Assembly: GCA_947632185.1 (NCBI GenBank)
Contig: CANROH010000005.1
Coordinates: 1-47,404, forward strand
DNA length: 47,404 nucleotides
Direction of reading: 5' to 3'
Origin: an uncultured Clostridia bacterium
Lineage (GTDB): Bacteria > Bacillota > Clostridia > TANB77 > CAG-508
Positions 23,940 to 33,781 of this stretch are shown here, piece by piece. Both the position numbers and the translations under genes were made by a program. Numbering within the stretch: the first letter of the stretch is position 1; every line of letters begins with the position of its first letter. Below the pieces are notes generated by a model. That model had not been told where the DNA came from. It did not search any database and saw only the letters and a program-made list of their open reading frames with translations.

Positions 23940-23968
23940 TTGAAAAAAATATGTAAATATTATATAAT
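23940..23968 (+). promoter_or_regulatory. Promoter of aspS
   Basis: TTGAAA (23940-23945), 17 bases, then TATAAT (23963-23968), 30 bases before the aspS start. The short leader leaves no room for a T-box. Confidence 0.6.
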
Positions 23969-23998
23969 ATAGCCACATTGTGAAAAGGGGTAATAGTA

Positions 23999-25759
23999 AT
24001 GGTAAACGAATATAGAACACATAATTGTGGTGAACTTAGATTATCAGATATTGATAAAGAAGTAAGATTAGCAGGTTTTGTTCAAACAATTAGAAATCTT
24101 GGGAAAATGATTTTTATAGATTTAAGAGATGAAAATGGAATTACACAGATTGTTATATTAGAAGATAGTAATATAGATGTAAAAGATATAACTAAAGAAT
24201 GTACATTGACAGTAACAGGAACAGTTGTTGAAAGAAGTAATAAAAATGATAAAATTCCTACAGGTCAAATAGAAGTAATAGCTAAAAGTATTACTGTTCT
24301 TGGAAAATGTAAAAACTCTTTACCATTTGAAATAAATGTTGAAGGACAAAATGTTAGAGAGGATTTAAGACTTGAATATAGATTTTTAGATTTGAGAAAT
24401 GATAAAATACATAAAAATATTAAATTACGTTCTAAAATATTAAAAGATTTTAGAAATGCAATGGATGAATTAGGTTTTACAGAAATTCAAACTCCAATTT
24501 TAGCGAATTCATCACCTGAAGGGGCAAGAGATTTTTTAGTACCTAGTAGATTACATCCAGGAGAATTTTATGCACTTCCTCAAGCTCCACAGCAATTTAA
24601 ACAATTACTTATGGTTTCTGGATTTGAAAAATATTATCAAATAGCACCATGCTTTAGAGATGAAGATCCAAGAGCAGATAGAGCACCAGGAGAATTTTAT
24701 CAATTAGATTTTGAAATGAGTTTTGCAACTCAAGAAGATGTATTTTCTGTTATAGAAACAGTTCTACCAAAAGTATTTAAACAAAATACAGATTGGAAAG
24801 TTGATGATGGACCATTTATAAGAATTCCATTTAAGGAATCTATGGAAAAATATGGAACTGATAAACCTGATTTAAGAAATCCACTTATTATTTCAGAATT
24901 AACTGATATATTTGAAGGAACAGAATTTAATGCTTTTAAAGGTAAAACTGTAAAAGCAATTACTACAGAAAATATGCAAGATAAACCAAGAAAGTTTTTT
25001 GATAATATGTCTCAATATGCTGTAGATGAGTTAGAGGCAAAAGGTTTAGCTTGGGTAAAAGTGGATGAAAACTTAGAGCTAACAGGTGGAATAAGTAAAT
25101 TTATAGATGAAGATAGAAAACAAAAAATATTTAATAGAATGAATGTAAAACAAGGAAATGCAATATTTTTTATAGCAGATGAATATGATAAAGCAACAAA
25201 GATTGCAGGTGGAGTTAGAATAAAACTAGGAAATGAGTTGGACTTATTAGAAAAAAATAGCTATAGATTTTGTTTTATAGTAGATTTTCCTATGTATGAA
25301 TTATCTGATGAAGGAAAAATTGATTTTAATCATAATCCATTTTCAATGCCACAAGGCGGACTAGAAGCATTAGAAAAAAAGAATCCACTAGATATATATG
25401 CTTATCAATATGATGCAGTTTGTAATGGATATGAAATTTTGTCTGGCGCTGTAAGAAATCATGATCAAGAAATTATGATTAAAGCATTTGAAATAGCAGG
25501 TTATACTATAGAAGATGTAAAAGGAAAATTTGGAGCGTTATTTAATGCATTTAGTTATGGAACACCTCCTCATGCAGGGGCAGCTCCAGGAATTGATAGA
25601 ATTGTTATGCTTCTTGCAAAAGAAGATAATATAAGGGAAGTTATAGCATTTCCTAAAAACAAGAAGGCAAGAGACTTACTTATGAATGCTCCATCAAAAG
25701 TTTCAGAAAAACAATTAGAAGAGGTACATATAAAATTAAAATTGGAAAATAATAATTAA
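23999..25759 (+). CDS. aspS: Aspartyl-tRNA synthetase (bacterial type)
   Basis: It charges tRNA-Asp. The N-terminal OB-fold anticodon-binding domain spans about residues 1-105 (LSDIDKEVRLAGFVQTIRNL). The class II catalytic domain has motif 1 near FTEIQTPILANSSPEGARDF, motif 2 CFRDEDPRADRAPGEFYQLD, and motif 3 GAAPGIDRIVMLL. The bacterial GAD insertion lies between (about 285-410). At 586 aa it is normal. The wording PGEFYQLD in motif 2 differs from the common PEFTQID form and matches the variant I associate with many Clostridia and alphaproteobacteria. GGGG precedes ATG 23999. Confidence 0.96.
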   Translation: MVNEYRTHNCGELRLSDIDKEVRLAGFVQTIRNLGKMIFIDLRDENGITQIVILEDSNIDVKDITKECTLTVTGTVVERSNKNDKIPTGQIEVIAKSITVLGKCKNSLPFEINVEGQNVREDLRLEYRFLDLRNDKIHKNIKLRSKILKDFRNAMDELGFTEIQTPILANSSPEGARDFLVPSRLHPGEFYALPQAPQQFKQLLMVSGFEKYYQIAPCFRDEDPRADRAPGEFYQLDFEMSFATQEDVFSVIETVLPKVFKQNTDWKVDDGPFIRIPFKESMEKYGTDKPDLRNPLIISELTDIFEGTEFNAFKGKTVKAITTENMQDKPRKFFDNMSQYAVDELEAKGLAWVKVDENLELTGGISKFIDEDRKQKIFNRMNVKQGNAIFFIADEYDKATKIAGGVRIKLGNELDLLEKNSYRFCFIVDFPMYELSDEGKIDFNHNPFSMPQGGLEALEKKNPLDIYAYQYDAVCNGYEILSGAVRNHDQEIMIKAFEIAGYTIEDVKGKFGALFNAFSYGTPPHAGAAPGIDRIVMLLAKEDNIREVIAFPKNKKARDLLMNAPSKVSEKQLEEVHIKLKLENNN

Positions 25760-25776
25760 TAAAAGGAAATTTATTT

Positions 25777-27204
25777 ATGAAAAAATTAGAAAAAATATTT
25801 GTACTGATAATAATTTTATTTACCTTAAACATAACCAATTCTTTCGCTGAAACAGGAATAGTTAATACGACTGCTGTAAGGTTAAGAAAAGAAGCAAGCA
25901 CTTCATCTGAAATAATAGTTAATATTTATGAAGATGATGAAGTTGAAATATTGGAAAAATTAGATGAATGGTATAAGGTCAAATATAAAGATAATATTGG
26001 ATATGTAAAAAAGGAATTTTTATCAATAAAATCTTCAAATAACAAAGAAAATAATTCTAATACTTCTTTAGCAAACAATAATACTACAAATACACAAAGT
26101 AATAATGTAGTAGATAATGAGGTAAGTAATGATACAGTATCAGATTCTAATGTAAATAATAATATAACTACATCAAATGAAAGTGATAATCAGGGTGATG
26201 TAAATTGTGTAACAAATAGTGAAACTAATGTAAGAATGGTTCCTAGTATAATGTCAACAATTAAAGATGTTTTACCAGCAGAAAAACAGTTAACAAGAAT
26301 ATCTCAAATAAATAACTGGGTTCAAGTTACAGATGGTAATATTACTGGTTGGGTTTTACTTAATAAAGTGGTACAACCACCAGTTAGTCCCGAACCAGTA
26401 AAAGATAATCAAACTCCAAATATAGATAACCAAGAAACTCAAACTAATGATGATTTGGGAAACCAATCTAAAGCTGACGCGAATAAAAAAGGAAAAGTAA
26501 ATGTTGAGACAGCAAATGTGAGAGAAAAAGCTAATACAAAAGCAACTATTGTAGGATTTTTAGACTATGGAGATGAAGTTACAATAGTGTCTGAAGATGG
26601 TGATTGGTATCAAATTCAAACAAAAGATATCTCAGGATATGTAAGTAAAAGATTAATAGATATATTAAATGAAAATGAAATAACATCAAGAGGATTAACA
26701 GATAAAAGAGAAAATGATACAACAGTAGTTGATGAAGATACTAATAACGTACTTACTGAAACATTAAATTCTACTCAAAATGAAGAAGAGGAGCCACTAG
26801 TAGTAGCGGTATCCGATAATGAAAAGAAAAAACAAGATATAGTAAATTATGCAAAACAGTATTTAAATTATCCATATGTTTCAGGAGGAAAAAATCCTAG
26901 CACAGGATTTGATTGTTCTGGATTTACAAAATATATATTTTCAAATTTCGGATATAATTTAGGTAATACTGCTGCTTCACAAAATAGTATTGGGACAGAA
27001 GTATCTAGAGATAATTTGCAATTAGGTGATTTAATTTTATTTTATGACGAAGGAAAAAGTAAAATTGGTCATACTGGAATTTACATAGGAAATTCAGAGT
27101 TTATTCATGCTGCAAATCCTTCAAGAGGTGTTGTTATTGATAATATAAAAACAAATTCTTACTATAATGAAAGATTTGTAAGTGCAAGAAGAATTGTAGA
27201 ATAA
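25777..27204 (+). CDS. Secreted SH3b-NlpC/P60 cell-wall hydrolase
   Basis: A signal peptide (about 1-24, ending SFAE) is followed by three bacterial SH3 domains: about 26-85 (VNTTAVRLRKEASTSSEIIV), about 146-200 (NCVTNSETNVRMVP) and about 235-292 (VNVETANVREKANTKATIVG), with Asn/Thr-rich linkers between. The C-terminal NlpC/P60 peptidase (about 350-475) keeps the catalytic Cys in FDCSGFTKYIF and His in KIGHTGIYIG, with a third polar residue in EFIHAANPS. It probably cleaves D-gamma-Glu-mDAP bonds in peptidoglycan. It starts 17 bases after aspS with a modest SD (AAAAGGA), so co-transcription with aspS is likely. Confidence 0.9.
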   Translation: MKKLEKIFVLIIILFTLNITNSFAETGIVNTTAVRLRKEASTSSEIIVNIYEDDEVEILEKLDEWYKVKYKDNIGYVKKEFLSIKSSNNKENNSNTSLANNNTTNTQSNNVVDNEVSNDTVSDSNVNNNITTSNESDNQGDVNCVTNSETNVRMVPSIMSTIKDVLPAEKQLTRISQINNWVQVTDGNITGWVLLNKVVQPPVSPEPVKDNQTPNIDNQETQTNDDLGNQSKADANKKGKVNVETANVREKANTKATIVGFLDYGDEVTIVSEDGDWYQIQTKDISGYVSKRLIDILNENEITSRGLTDKRENDTTVVDEDTNNVLTETLNSTQNEEEEPLVVAVSDNEKKKQDIVNYAKQYLNYPYVSGGKNPSTGFDCSGFTKYIFSNFGYNLGNTAASQNSIGTEVSRDNLQLGDLILFYDEGKSKIGHTGIYIGNSEFIHAANPSRGVVIDNIKTNSYYNERFVSARRIVE

Positions 27205-27216
27205 ATATGCTTGGGG

Positions 27217-27241
27217 GTTAATTCTAGAAAGGAGAATTAAC
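27217..27241 (+). promoter_or_regulatory. Hairpin presenting the comEC SD in its loop
   Basis: GTTAATTC (27217-27224) pairs perfectly with GAATTAAC (27234-27241). The SD AGAAAGGAG lies in the loop and at the base of the 3' arm. It would limit or gate ribosome access. Confidence 0.5.
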
Positions 27242-27272
27242 TATAAAAAAATTTATAATAATTATTTTAATA

Positions 27273-29540
27273 ATGGGGCTATTGTTTTTTAACATAGCCT
27301 TTATTTTTTCATTTGATAGAATATATCCAGAAGAATGCAAAATAAATTGTATTGCAGAAGTTACAAGTATGAAAGAAGAAAAAACATATTATAACAAATA
27401 TATTGTAAGGGTATTAGAAAATAAAGAAATTGAAAAATCTAAAAATACAAAATTAATAATATATGTAGATAAAAAATTAAATTTTGTACCAAGTGATGTT
27501 ATAAATATTTGTGGAAATTTTCAGAAGGCAGAAGAAAATAGAAATTACGGTGGATTTAATTACAGAAGATTTTTAAAACAAGAAAAAATATATGGAATTG
27601 TATATTGTGATAAAGTAATTAAAATTGGTGAAAATAGTAAAATAATTAATTTTGAAAAAGTAAGGTTATACATTTCTAATAAAATTGAAAGTATTTATGA
27701 TGGAGAATATAGTGATTTTTTAAATGGTATTCTAATTGGAAAAAAAGAGGGAATATCAGATGATATAAAAGAAAACTTTAAAAATAGTAGTATTTCTCAT
27801 ATTTTAGCAATTTCTGGAATGCATGTTACATATATAGTAGTAGGATTAACATATTTTTTAAAAAAAATTTTAAAAAGTAATAAATTAAAAAATACTATAC
27901 TAATATTTTTTCTAATTTCTTTTACAGCTATTACAGGTTTTTCGGTTTCTTGTATTAGAGCATGTATAATGAATATAATGGTTTTACTAAGTGGTAACAT
28001 ATATAGGAAAAATAATTTTTATATAAGTTTTATATTTTCTCTAATAATTATTCTTATAATAAATCCTTTTAATATTTTTAATGTTGGTATGTGGCTTTCA
28101 TATGCAGGAACTCTTGGAATTGTAATGTTTTATAATTTTTTTGTGAGATTCTCGGAAATAAAAATTAATAGACTATTTTCAAATAAATTAAATGATAAGA
28201 ATATTTGTAAAAATTTATCAAAAATTTTTAAGTCTATATCACAAAAATTAATAAAATTATTTTTTATTAGTTTTTCTGCACAAATATTTATTGCACCTAT
28301 CATGATATATGTATTTAATACAATTTCATTAAGTTTTTTTATTTCAAATATATTGGTCTCTTTTTTTATTGGGCCAATTTTGATTATAGGTTATGTTAGT
28401 ATTATTTTATCTGTTTTTTTATTTCCAGTAAGTAAATTAATTGCAAACATAGAAAAATTATTTATATATATAGTTTTTTATATATCTAAAATTTGTAGTA
28501 ATTTTCCACTTTCAAAAATTTATGTTCCAACTCCTAAATTAATAACTATACTAATATTTTATATAATAGTTTTTGGTATAGTTTATCTTTTTAAAATTAA
28601 AAGATTTTATATGATAAAGCTTTTTCTTTCTTTCAAATTTTTGAAAAAACAAATAAAGAAAGTAAATAAAAAATATTATATATATATATTTGCAATTTTA
28701 TTAATTATAATATTGTTTAATTTTATAAAAATAAATGATAATTTAAAAATAAATTTTATTGATGTAGGGCAGGGGGATTCGTGCTTGATTACTACTCCAA
28801 AGGGAAAACATATTCTTATTGATGGAGGGGAGGGAAATTCTGACAAATACGATTATGGTAAAAATGTTTTATTACCATATTTATTAGATAGAAAAGTTGT
28901 AAAAGTAGATTATTTAATAATTTCTCATTGCGATAGTGATCATATAGGGGGATTGTTTGAAGTATTAAATAATATAAAAGTTAAAAATATTTTAATTGGT
29001 GTTCAAGTTCAAAATTCTACACAATTAGAAGATTTAATTGAAATTGCAAACAAGAAAAGAATAAAAATTTTTTCGCTTAAAAGTGGAGATTGTATAAATA
29101 TAGAAAAAAATATTAGAATAAATGTATTATGGCCAGATTTGGATAATTTGATTAATGAAAATGTTTTGAATAATAATTCTTTAGTTTTTAAATTTTTATA
29201 TAAAGATTTTTCTTGTATTTTTACAGGTGATATTGAAGATATTGCAGAAAAGAAAATTTTAGAAAAATATCAAAATAATTTAGATATATTGAATTCAAAT
29301 ATTTTAAAGGTTGCACATCACGGTTCCAAAACTTCATCCACAATTGAATTTTTAAATCAAGTAAAGCCTCAAATCGCACTAATTGGAGTTGGAAAGAATA
29401 ATAATTTTGGACATCCAAATAATATTGTATTAGAACACTTAAGTAATCTAATGTGTAAAATTTATAGAACTGATGAGGATGGAGAAATATCTATTATAAT
29501 AGATAATAATTTCAGAATATCTATTACTAAAAACAATTAA
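27273..29540 (+). CDS. comEC: DNA uptake channel ComEC/Rec2
   Basis: The N-terminal membrane/OB part (DUF4131-like) includes NYGGFNYRRFLKQEKIYGIV. The Competence domain follows (SHILAISGMHVTYIVVGLTY, many membrane helices). The C-terminal metallo-beta-lactamase-like domain has INFIDVGQGDSCLI, ILIDGGEG, ISHCDSDHIGGL and VAHHGSKTSS. ComEC moves single-stranded DNA across the membrane during transformation. About 755-765 aa is full length. The best SD (AAAGGAG, 27228-27234) is 8 bases before an ATA codon at 27243, in frame 30 bases before ATG 27273. An ATA start would add MKKFIIIILI and complete the first membrane helix. I list the standard start and flag this. Confidence 0.92.
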   Translation: MGLLFFNIAFIFSFDRIYPEECKINCIAEVTSMKEEKTYYNKYIVRVLENKEIEKSKNTKLIIYVDKKLNFVPSDVINICGNFQKAEENRNYGGFNYRRFLKQEKIYGIVYCDKVIKIGENSKIINFEKVRLYISNKIESIYDGEYSDFLNGILIGKKEGISDDIKENFKNSSISHILAISGMHVTYIVVGLTYFLKKILKSNKLKNTILIFFLISFTAITGFSVSCIRACIMNIMVLLSGNIYRKNNFYISFIFSLIIILIINPFNIFNVGMWLSYAGTLGIVMFYNFFVRFSEIKINRLFSNKLNDKNICKNLSKIFKSISQKLIKLFFISFSAQIFIAPIMIYVFNTISLSFFISNILVSFFIGPILIIGYVSIILSVFLFPVSKLIANIEKLFIYIVFYISKICSNFPLSKIYVPTPKLITILIFYIIVFGIVYLFKIKRFYMIKLFLSFKFLKKQIKKVNKKYYIYIFAILLIIILFNFIKINDNLKINFIDVGQGDSCLITTPKGKHILIDGGEGNSDKYDYGKNVLLPYLLDRKVVKVDYLIISHCDSDHIGGLFEVLNNIKVKNILIGVQVQNSTQLEDLIEIANKKRIKIFSLKSGDCINIEKNIRINVLWPDLDNLINENVLNNNSLVFKFLYKDFSCIFTGDIEDIAEKKILEKYQNNLDILNSNILKVAHHGSKTSSTIEFLNQVKPQIALIGVGKNNNFGHPNNIVLEHLSNLMCKIYRTDEDGEISIIIDNNFRISITKNN

Positions 29541-29595
29541 TAAAATGATAGATTTATTTTTGTAAAGATATATTCTCAAAATCTTTAAGTTATTA

Positions 29596-29624
29596 GAATA
29601 ATTATTTCCAATTTATGCATACTA
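29596..29624 (+). promoter_or_regulatory. Candidate sigma-G promoter of bofC
   Basis: GAATA (29596-29600), 17 bases, then CATACTA (29618-29624). These fit the sigma-G consensus (GHATR, about 17-18 bases, CATWHTA). The predicted start of RNA is only about 10 bases before the ATG, so the leader would be very short. Confidence 0.45.
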
Positions 29625-29640
29625 CAATTAGGTGGTATAT

Positions 29641-30201
29641 ATGAAAAGAATTGTTTTTTACAGTATTTTAATATTTATTTTTTCAATTGGTATTGGGTAT
29701 TATTATTCAAATCTTTGGAAAAAAGAAAATATTAGTGCGATTGAAAATGAAAATACAATAGTTTCTCAAAATAATATTACAGAAACTGTAGCGACAGAAG
29801 AAAAAGTTTCTTATGACGCGAGTTTTGCACTAAAAAAATATTATAATCAATGTGGTCATTCTGAAATTAATTACTCTGAATTACCTCAAGAAATAGTTAA
29901 TTTATCTAAAGATGAAATAGAGGATTTGTATTCAGCTTGGAAAGTAGAAAAATTTAGTAAAGATGAAGTTATTCTTTCTCAAAATGTAGATTCAATGTGT
30001 AATCAACATTATCTTTTAACACTTGGAGATGAAAATATAGAAGTGTATCATATTTTAAAAGATATTAAAAATCTTGAATTATATGAAAAAACCAATATAA
30101 GTAAAGAATATTTGACTAGTGAAGATATTGTTAATTTAAAAGAGGGAATATATGTATATGGTTTTGGAAATTTAAATTCTGCTTTGGAAGATTTTGAATA
30201 A
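29641..30201 (+). CDS. bofC: Bypass-of-forespore protein BofC-like
   Basis: It has an N-terminal signal-anchor (about 2-20), a Thr/Asn/Glu linker, and a C-terminal domain with the BofC patterns KKYYNQCGHSEINYSELPQE, LSKDEIEDLYSAWKVEKFSK and CNQHYLLTLGDENIEVYHI, including the conserved Cys and His. In B. subtilis BofC is made in the forespore and restrains SpoIVB, which signals pro-sigma-K processing by SpoIVFB. A SpoIVFB-like gene is also in this window. ATG 29641 is chosen for AGGTGG just upstream. Length 186 aa is close to the family (about 170). A sigma-G-like promoter lies in front. Confidence 0.82.
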   Translation: MKRIVFYSILIFIFSIGIGYYYSNLWKKENISAIENENTIVSQNNITETVATEEKVSYDASFALKKYYNQCGHSEINYSELPQEIVNLSKDEIEDLYSAWKVEKFSKDEVILSQNVDSMCNQHYLLTLGDENIEVYHILKDIKNLELYEKTNISKEYLTSEDIVNLKEGIYVYGFGNLNSALEDFE

Positions 30202-30210
30202 TTCAAATAA

Positions 30211-30247
30211 AAAACTGCAACTATATTCAAAAGTTGCAGTTTTTTGT
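30211..30247 (+). terminator. Intrinsic terminator after bofC
   Basis: AAAACTGCAACT (30211-30222) pairs with AGTTGCAGTTTT (30232-30243), followed by TT and a T-rich run. Confidence 0.85.
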
Positions 30248-30250
30248 TTT

Positions 30251-32582
30251 TTATTGTACACTAAATTTTAGTTTATCATTTTCAACATATCCGTGAATCG
30301 TTTGACCAGATACGACTTCACCTCTTAAAATCATTTCAGCAATTTCATCTTCAACTAATTTTTGTATAGATCTTCTTAAAGGTCTAGCTCCATATTTTAA
30401 ATCTGTTCCGCTTAGCTGCTATATATTTTTTTGCATCTAAATTTAAATCTAAATATATTTCTTTATTTTTTAAAGCTTCTTGAGTTTTTGCAATAAGTAA
30501 ATCAACAATTTGTAATAATTCTTCTTCTGTTAAAGAATTAAATACAATCATTTCATCAACTCTATTTAAAAATTCTGGTCTAAATAAATCTTTTAATGCA
30601 TTAAGAATTTTATCTTTATTCATAATAGATTGATTTCCAAAACCTATAGAATTATTATTTAAGTTTGATCCAGCATTTGAGGTCATAATAATTATTGTAT
30701 TTTCAAAATTTACTGTATTTCCTTGTGCATCTGTAAGTTTTCCATCATCTAAAACTTGTAATAAAATATTAAATACATCTGGATGTGCTTTTTCAATTTC
30801 ATCAAAAAGTATGATTGAATATGGTCTTCTTTTTACTTTTTCAGTAAGTTGACCTGCATCATCATATCCAACATATCCAGGAGGTGAACCAATTAATTTA
30901 GAAGTTGAGTGGCTTTCCATATATTCTGACATATCAACTCTAATAATATTTTCTTCACTACCAAACATTTCATATGCTAACGCTTTTGCAAGTTCTGTTT
31001 TACCAACTCCAGTAGGACCAACAAATATAAATGATGGTGGCCTTTTGGTACTTTGAAGCCCAGCTCTATTTCTTCTTATAGCTTTGGATACAGCACTTAC
31101 GGCTTCATCTTGAGAGATAATATGTTTATGAAGATTTGACTCTAAGTTTAATAATTTTTCAGTTTCTGCTTCTGTAATTTTTGTTACAGGTATCTTTGTC
31201 CAACGTTCAATAACTTCAGCAATATCTTGTACAGTAAGTACAGAAGGTTTTAAATCTTTTTCAATTGCATCCATACGTTCTAAAAGATTACATTCTTTTG
31301 TTTTAAGATCAGCAGCTTTTTGATATTCTTCAATTGAATCAGAAGATACAGCTTCTTCTTTTTCTTCTTTTACTTTTTTTAATTCATTTTTTATTAATTC
31401 AAGTTCAAATAGTGCTTTATTTTTAAGATTTATTTTTGAACAAGCTTCATCAATTAAATCAATTGCTTTATCTGGTAGAAATCTATCATGAATGTATTTT
31501 TCAGACATATTTACTGCTTTTTCAATTATGTCTGGAGTTATTGTTACTTTATGAAAATCTTCATAATATTTCTTGATACCTTTAATTATTTTTATTGTAT
31601 CTTCAATTGATGGTTCTTCAACTAAAATAGGTTGAAATCTTCTTTCTAAAGCTGAATCTTTTTCAATGTACTTTCTATATTCTTTTAAGGTTGTTGTACC
31701 TATTAATTGAATTTCTCCATTAGATAATGATGGTTTTAATATATTTGCAGCATTCATAGAATGTTCTGCATCACCGGCTCCTATTATATTATGAATTTCA
31801 TCTATTACTAATATAATATTTCCATATGATTTACATTCATCTACAAGTGATTTCATTCTAGCTTCAAATTGACCTCTAAATTGAGTTCCTGCTATAATAG
31901 ATGTCATATCTAATAAATAAACTTCTTTATTTAATAGTTTTGCTGGAACATCTTGATTTGCAATTTTTATTGCTAGTCCTTGTGCAATGGCTGTTTTACC
32001 AACACCTGGTTCACCAATTAAACATGGATTGTTTTTAGAACGTCTATTCAAAATTTGAATCATTCTTTCAATTTCTTGTTCTCTACCTATAACTGCATCT
32101 AATGAACCTTCTTTTGCTTTTTCTGTAAGGTTAGTTCCAAATGTATCCAAAAACTTCTTTTTATTGTTTTTTTGCTTTTTCTGAACTTTTACAGTTTTAT
32201 TTGAAGAAGATTCTGTATGTTCATTAGAATCATTAGAAGAATTATCTGAATTATTATTGTTTGTAGCTTTAAAGATTCCAAAAAAGTTTTTAATTGGAGT
32301 TGATTCGCCATTTTCATCAACATTTTCTGAATCTTCTGAATTAATTCCTAATGCTTCTAAATTCATATTTTCTGAGAAATCTTTTAATATATTTTCAAAT
32401 TGATTGGACATGTCTTCAAGCTCTTCATTAGATATATTTGCATTTTTCGCTAGAACCTCTAATGGATTTATACCTCTAGCTTTTGCACAATTATAGCAAA
32501 GTCCTTCAACTGTTTTTTTACCATTTTCAATTTTATTTAAGAACACAACAGCTGTGTTTTTATTACATACAGAACATATCAT
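30251..32582 (-). pseudogene. ClpE-like Hsp100 ATPase, interrupted by a one-base frameshift near the C-terminus
   Basis: Read on the minus strand from ATG 32580-32582. The N-terminus is a four-Cys zinc finger (CSVCNKNTAVVFLN, LCYNCAKARG) like ClpE rather than a Clp_N domain. An Asn/Ser linker follows, then AAA1 (Walker A GEPGVGKT, about 200), a UVR-like coiled middle domain (about 395-440), and AAA2 (Walker A GPTGVGKT, DEIEKAHPD). After KKYIAAK the frame is lost and stops early at 30384 (732 aa). Removing one base (G at 30410 on the plus strand) restores GTDLKYGARPLRRSIQKLVE and runs to a stop at 30251, giving about 777 aa. So it is a recent frameshift, a sequencing error, or an unusual recoding site. 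An intact protein would unfold substrates for ClpP. Confidence 0.85.
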
Positions 32583-32656
32583 TTATTAAAGCTCCTTATT
32601 AAAATTTATGTTAGAGTTTTGAAATTTTAATTTAAAACTTCAATTCTATACCAAAT

Positions 32657-32685
32657 ATAATACAATATTTTTATTATATAGTCAA
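32657..32685 (-). promoter_or_regulatory. Promoter of the ClpE-like gene
   Basis: On the minus strand TTGACT (complement of 32680-32685), 17 bases, then TATTAT (complement of 32657-32662). No CtsR or CIRCE operator was recognised. Confidence 0.6.
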
Positions 32686-32772
32686 TGGATTTTTATTGAA
32701 AAAATAGAAAATACAGAGGAAAAATTAGCAAACAAGTACTATGAGTGCTACCGGGGCTAATAAAAATAATAA

Positions 32773-32801
32773 TTGATATTTTAAAATATAAGTGCTATAA
32801 T
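32773..32801 (+). promoter_or_regulatory. Promoter of the DUF3298-like/YibEF operon
   Basis: TTGATA (32773-32778), 17 bases, then TATAAT (32796-32801). The rest of the 297-base divergent gap holds the ClpE-like promoter and a short GC-richer patch (about 32740-32762) that I cannot explain. Confidence 0.65.
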
Positions 32802-32879
32802 GAACCTGGTTTAGTATTAATTATGAGCAATTACTAAAATTTTAAGTTTTGAAATAATAATTATACGAAGGAGAATTAA

Positions 32880-33767
32880 ATGATAAGGGAATTAAGAAGA
32901 TTTGTTAATTCATTGACAGGACCAAGAAAATATATTTTTTTTGCTGTGTTAAGCCTTGTTTGTATAGTTGCACTATGTTTAGGAATATATGCTCAGTTTT
33001 TTTATAAATACTCTGATACAGATGTATTTATGTTAGGTATAAATATAGGTAGTGAAAAAAATGCAGAAGAAATTAATATTTTAAAATCCAATTTTAATAA
33101 TTTATTTACAAATTCTATACTTATAAACAGTGAAAATGTTAGAGTTGATAAATTAGAGACATCTAAAGATTTAGTATATACAGTATATAATTTAGTAAAT
33201 GAAGATGAAAATTACTACAGTGTAAATGCTCAAATACCAATTTTAAACATTAACACTGGAGAGGCTAAAAAGATAAATGCAGAAATAAAAAAGCAGTTTT
33301 ATGATACTGCAAATGAAATAATGAGGAGAAGTGAGGAAAATACAATCTATTCTGTTTCTTATGCTTCATTTATAAATAAAGATATATTATCTATTGTAAT
33401 AAAATCATCTCTTAAAGAAGAAAATAAGTCAGAAAAAGTTAGTGTTAAAACATATAATTATAGTATACCAGAAGGAAAAAGCTTATCTTTAGATGATTTA
33501 TTAACTTCAAGTAATTTCTTGGAAGCTAAGGGATTGACAATGCAATCAATGCAAAATAAAATTAATGATGAAATTAAAATTGCTTATAATAATGCAAAAA
33601 TAATAGCAGAGCAATTTGGAACATTATATGAAAGAGATTTGTCAAGTTCTATATATAAAATTGAAAACACAACTACTTTCTTTTTGACTCAAGATGGATA
33701 TATTTATATTGTATATGCATATGGAAATAATGATTATACTAATGAAATGGATTTAATAATATTCTAA
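32880..33767 (+). CDS. Membrane-anchored DUF3298/PdaC-like protein
   Basis: The 295-residue product has a basic cytoplasmic start, one membrane segment (about 17-42), and an extracellular domain. Features such as YYSVNAQIPILNINTGEAKK, an alternating SYASFINKDILSIVIKSSLK strand pair and YSIPEGKSLSLDDLL resemble the DUF4163/DUF3298 (RsiV/PdaC-like) domain. No catalytic residues can be assigned. It precedes a YibE/F gene by 14 bases, so the two are probably co-transcribed. The function is unknown. Confidence 0.65.
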   Translation: MIRELRRFVNSLTGPRKYIFFAVLSLVCIVALCLGIYAQFFYKYSDTDVFMLGINIGSEKNAEEINILKSNFNNLFTNSILINSENVRVDKLETSKDLVYTVYNLVNEDENYYSVNAQIPILNINTGEAKKINAEIKKQFYDTANEIMRRSEENTIYSVSYASFINKDILSIVIKSSLKEENKSEKVSVKTYNYSIPEGKSLSLDDLLTSSNFLEAKGLTMQSMQNKINDEIKIAYNNAKIIAEQFGTLYERDLSSSIYKIENTTTFFLTQDGYIYIVYAYGNNDYTNEMDLIIF

Positions 33768-33781
33768 TAGGAGGAGTTTAA

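Noticed and set aside
32735..32775. An 11-codon ORF (ATGAGTGCTACCGGG start) in a GC-richer patch
   Set aside because: There is no SD at proper distance and it is too short to support. The patch remains unexplained.
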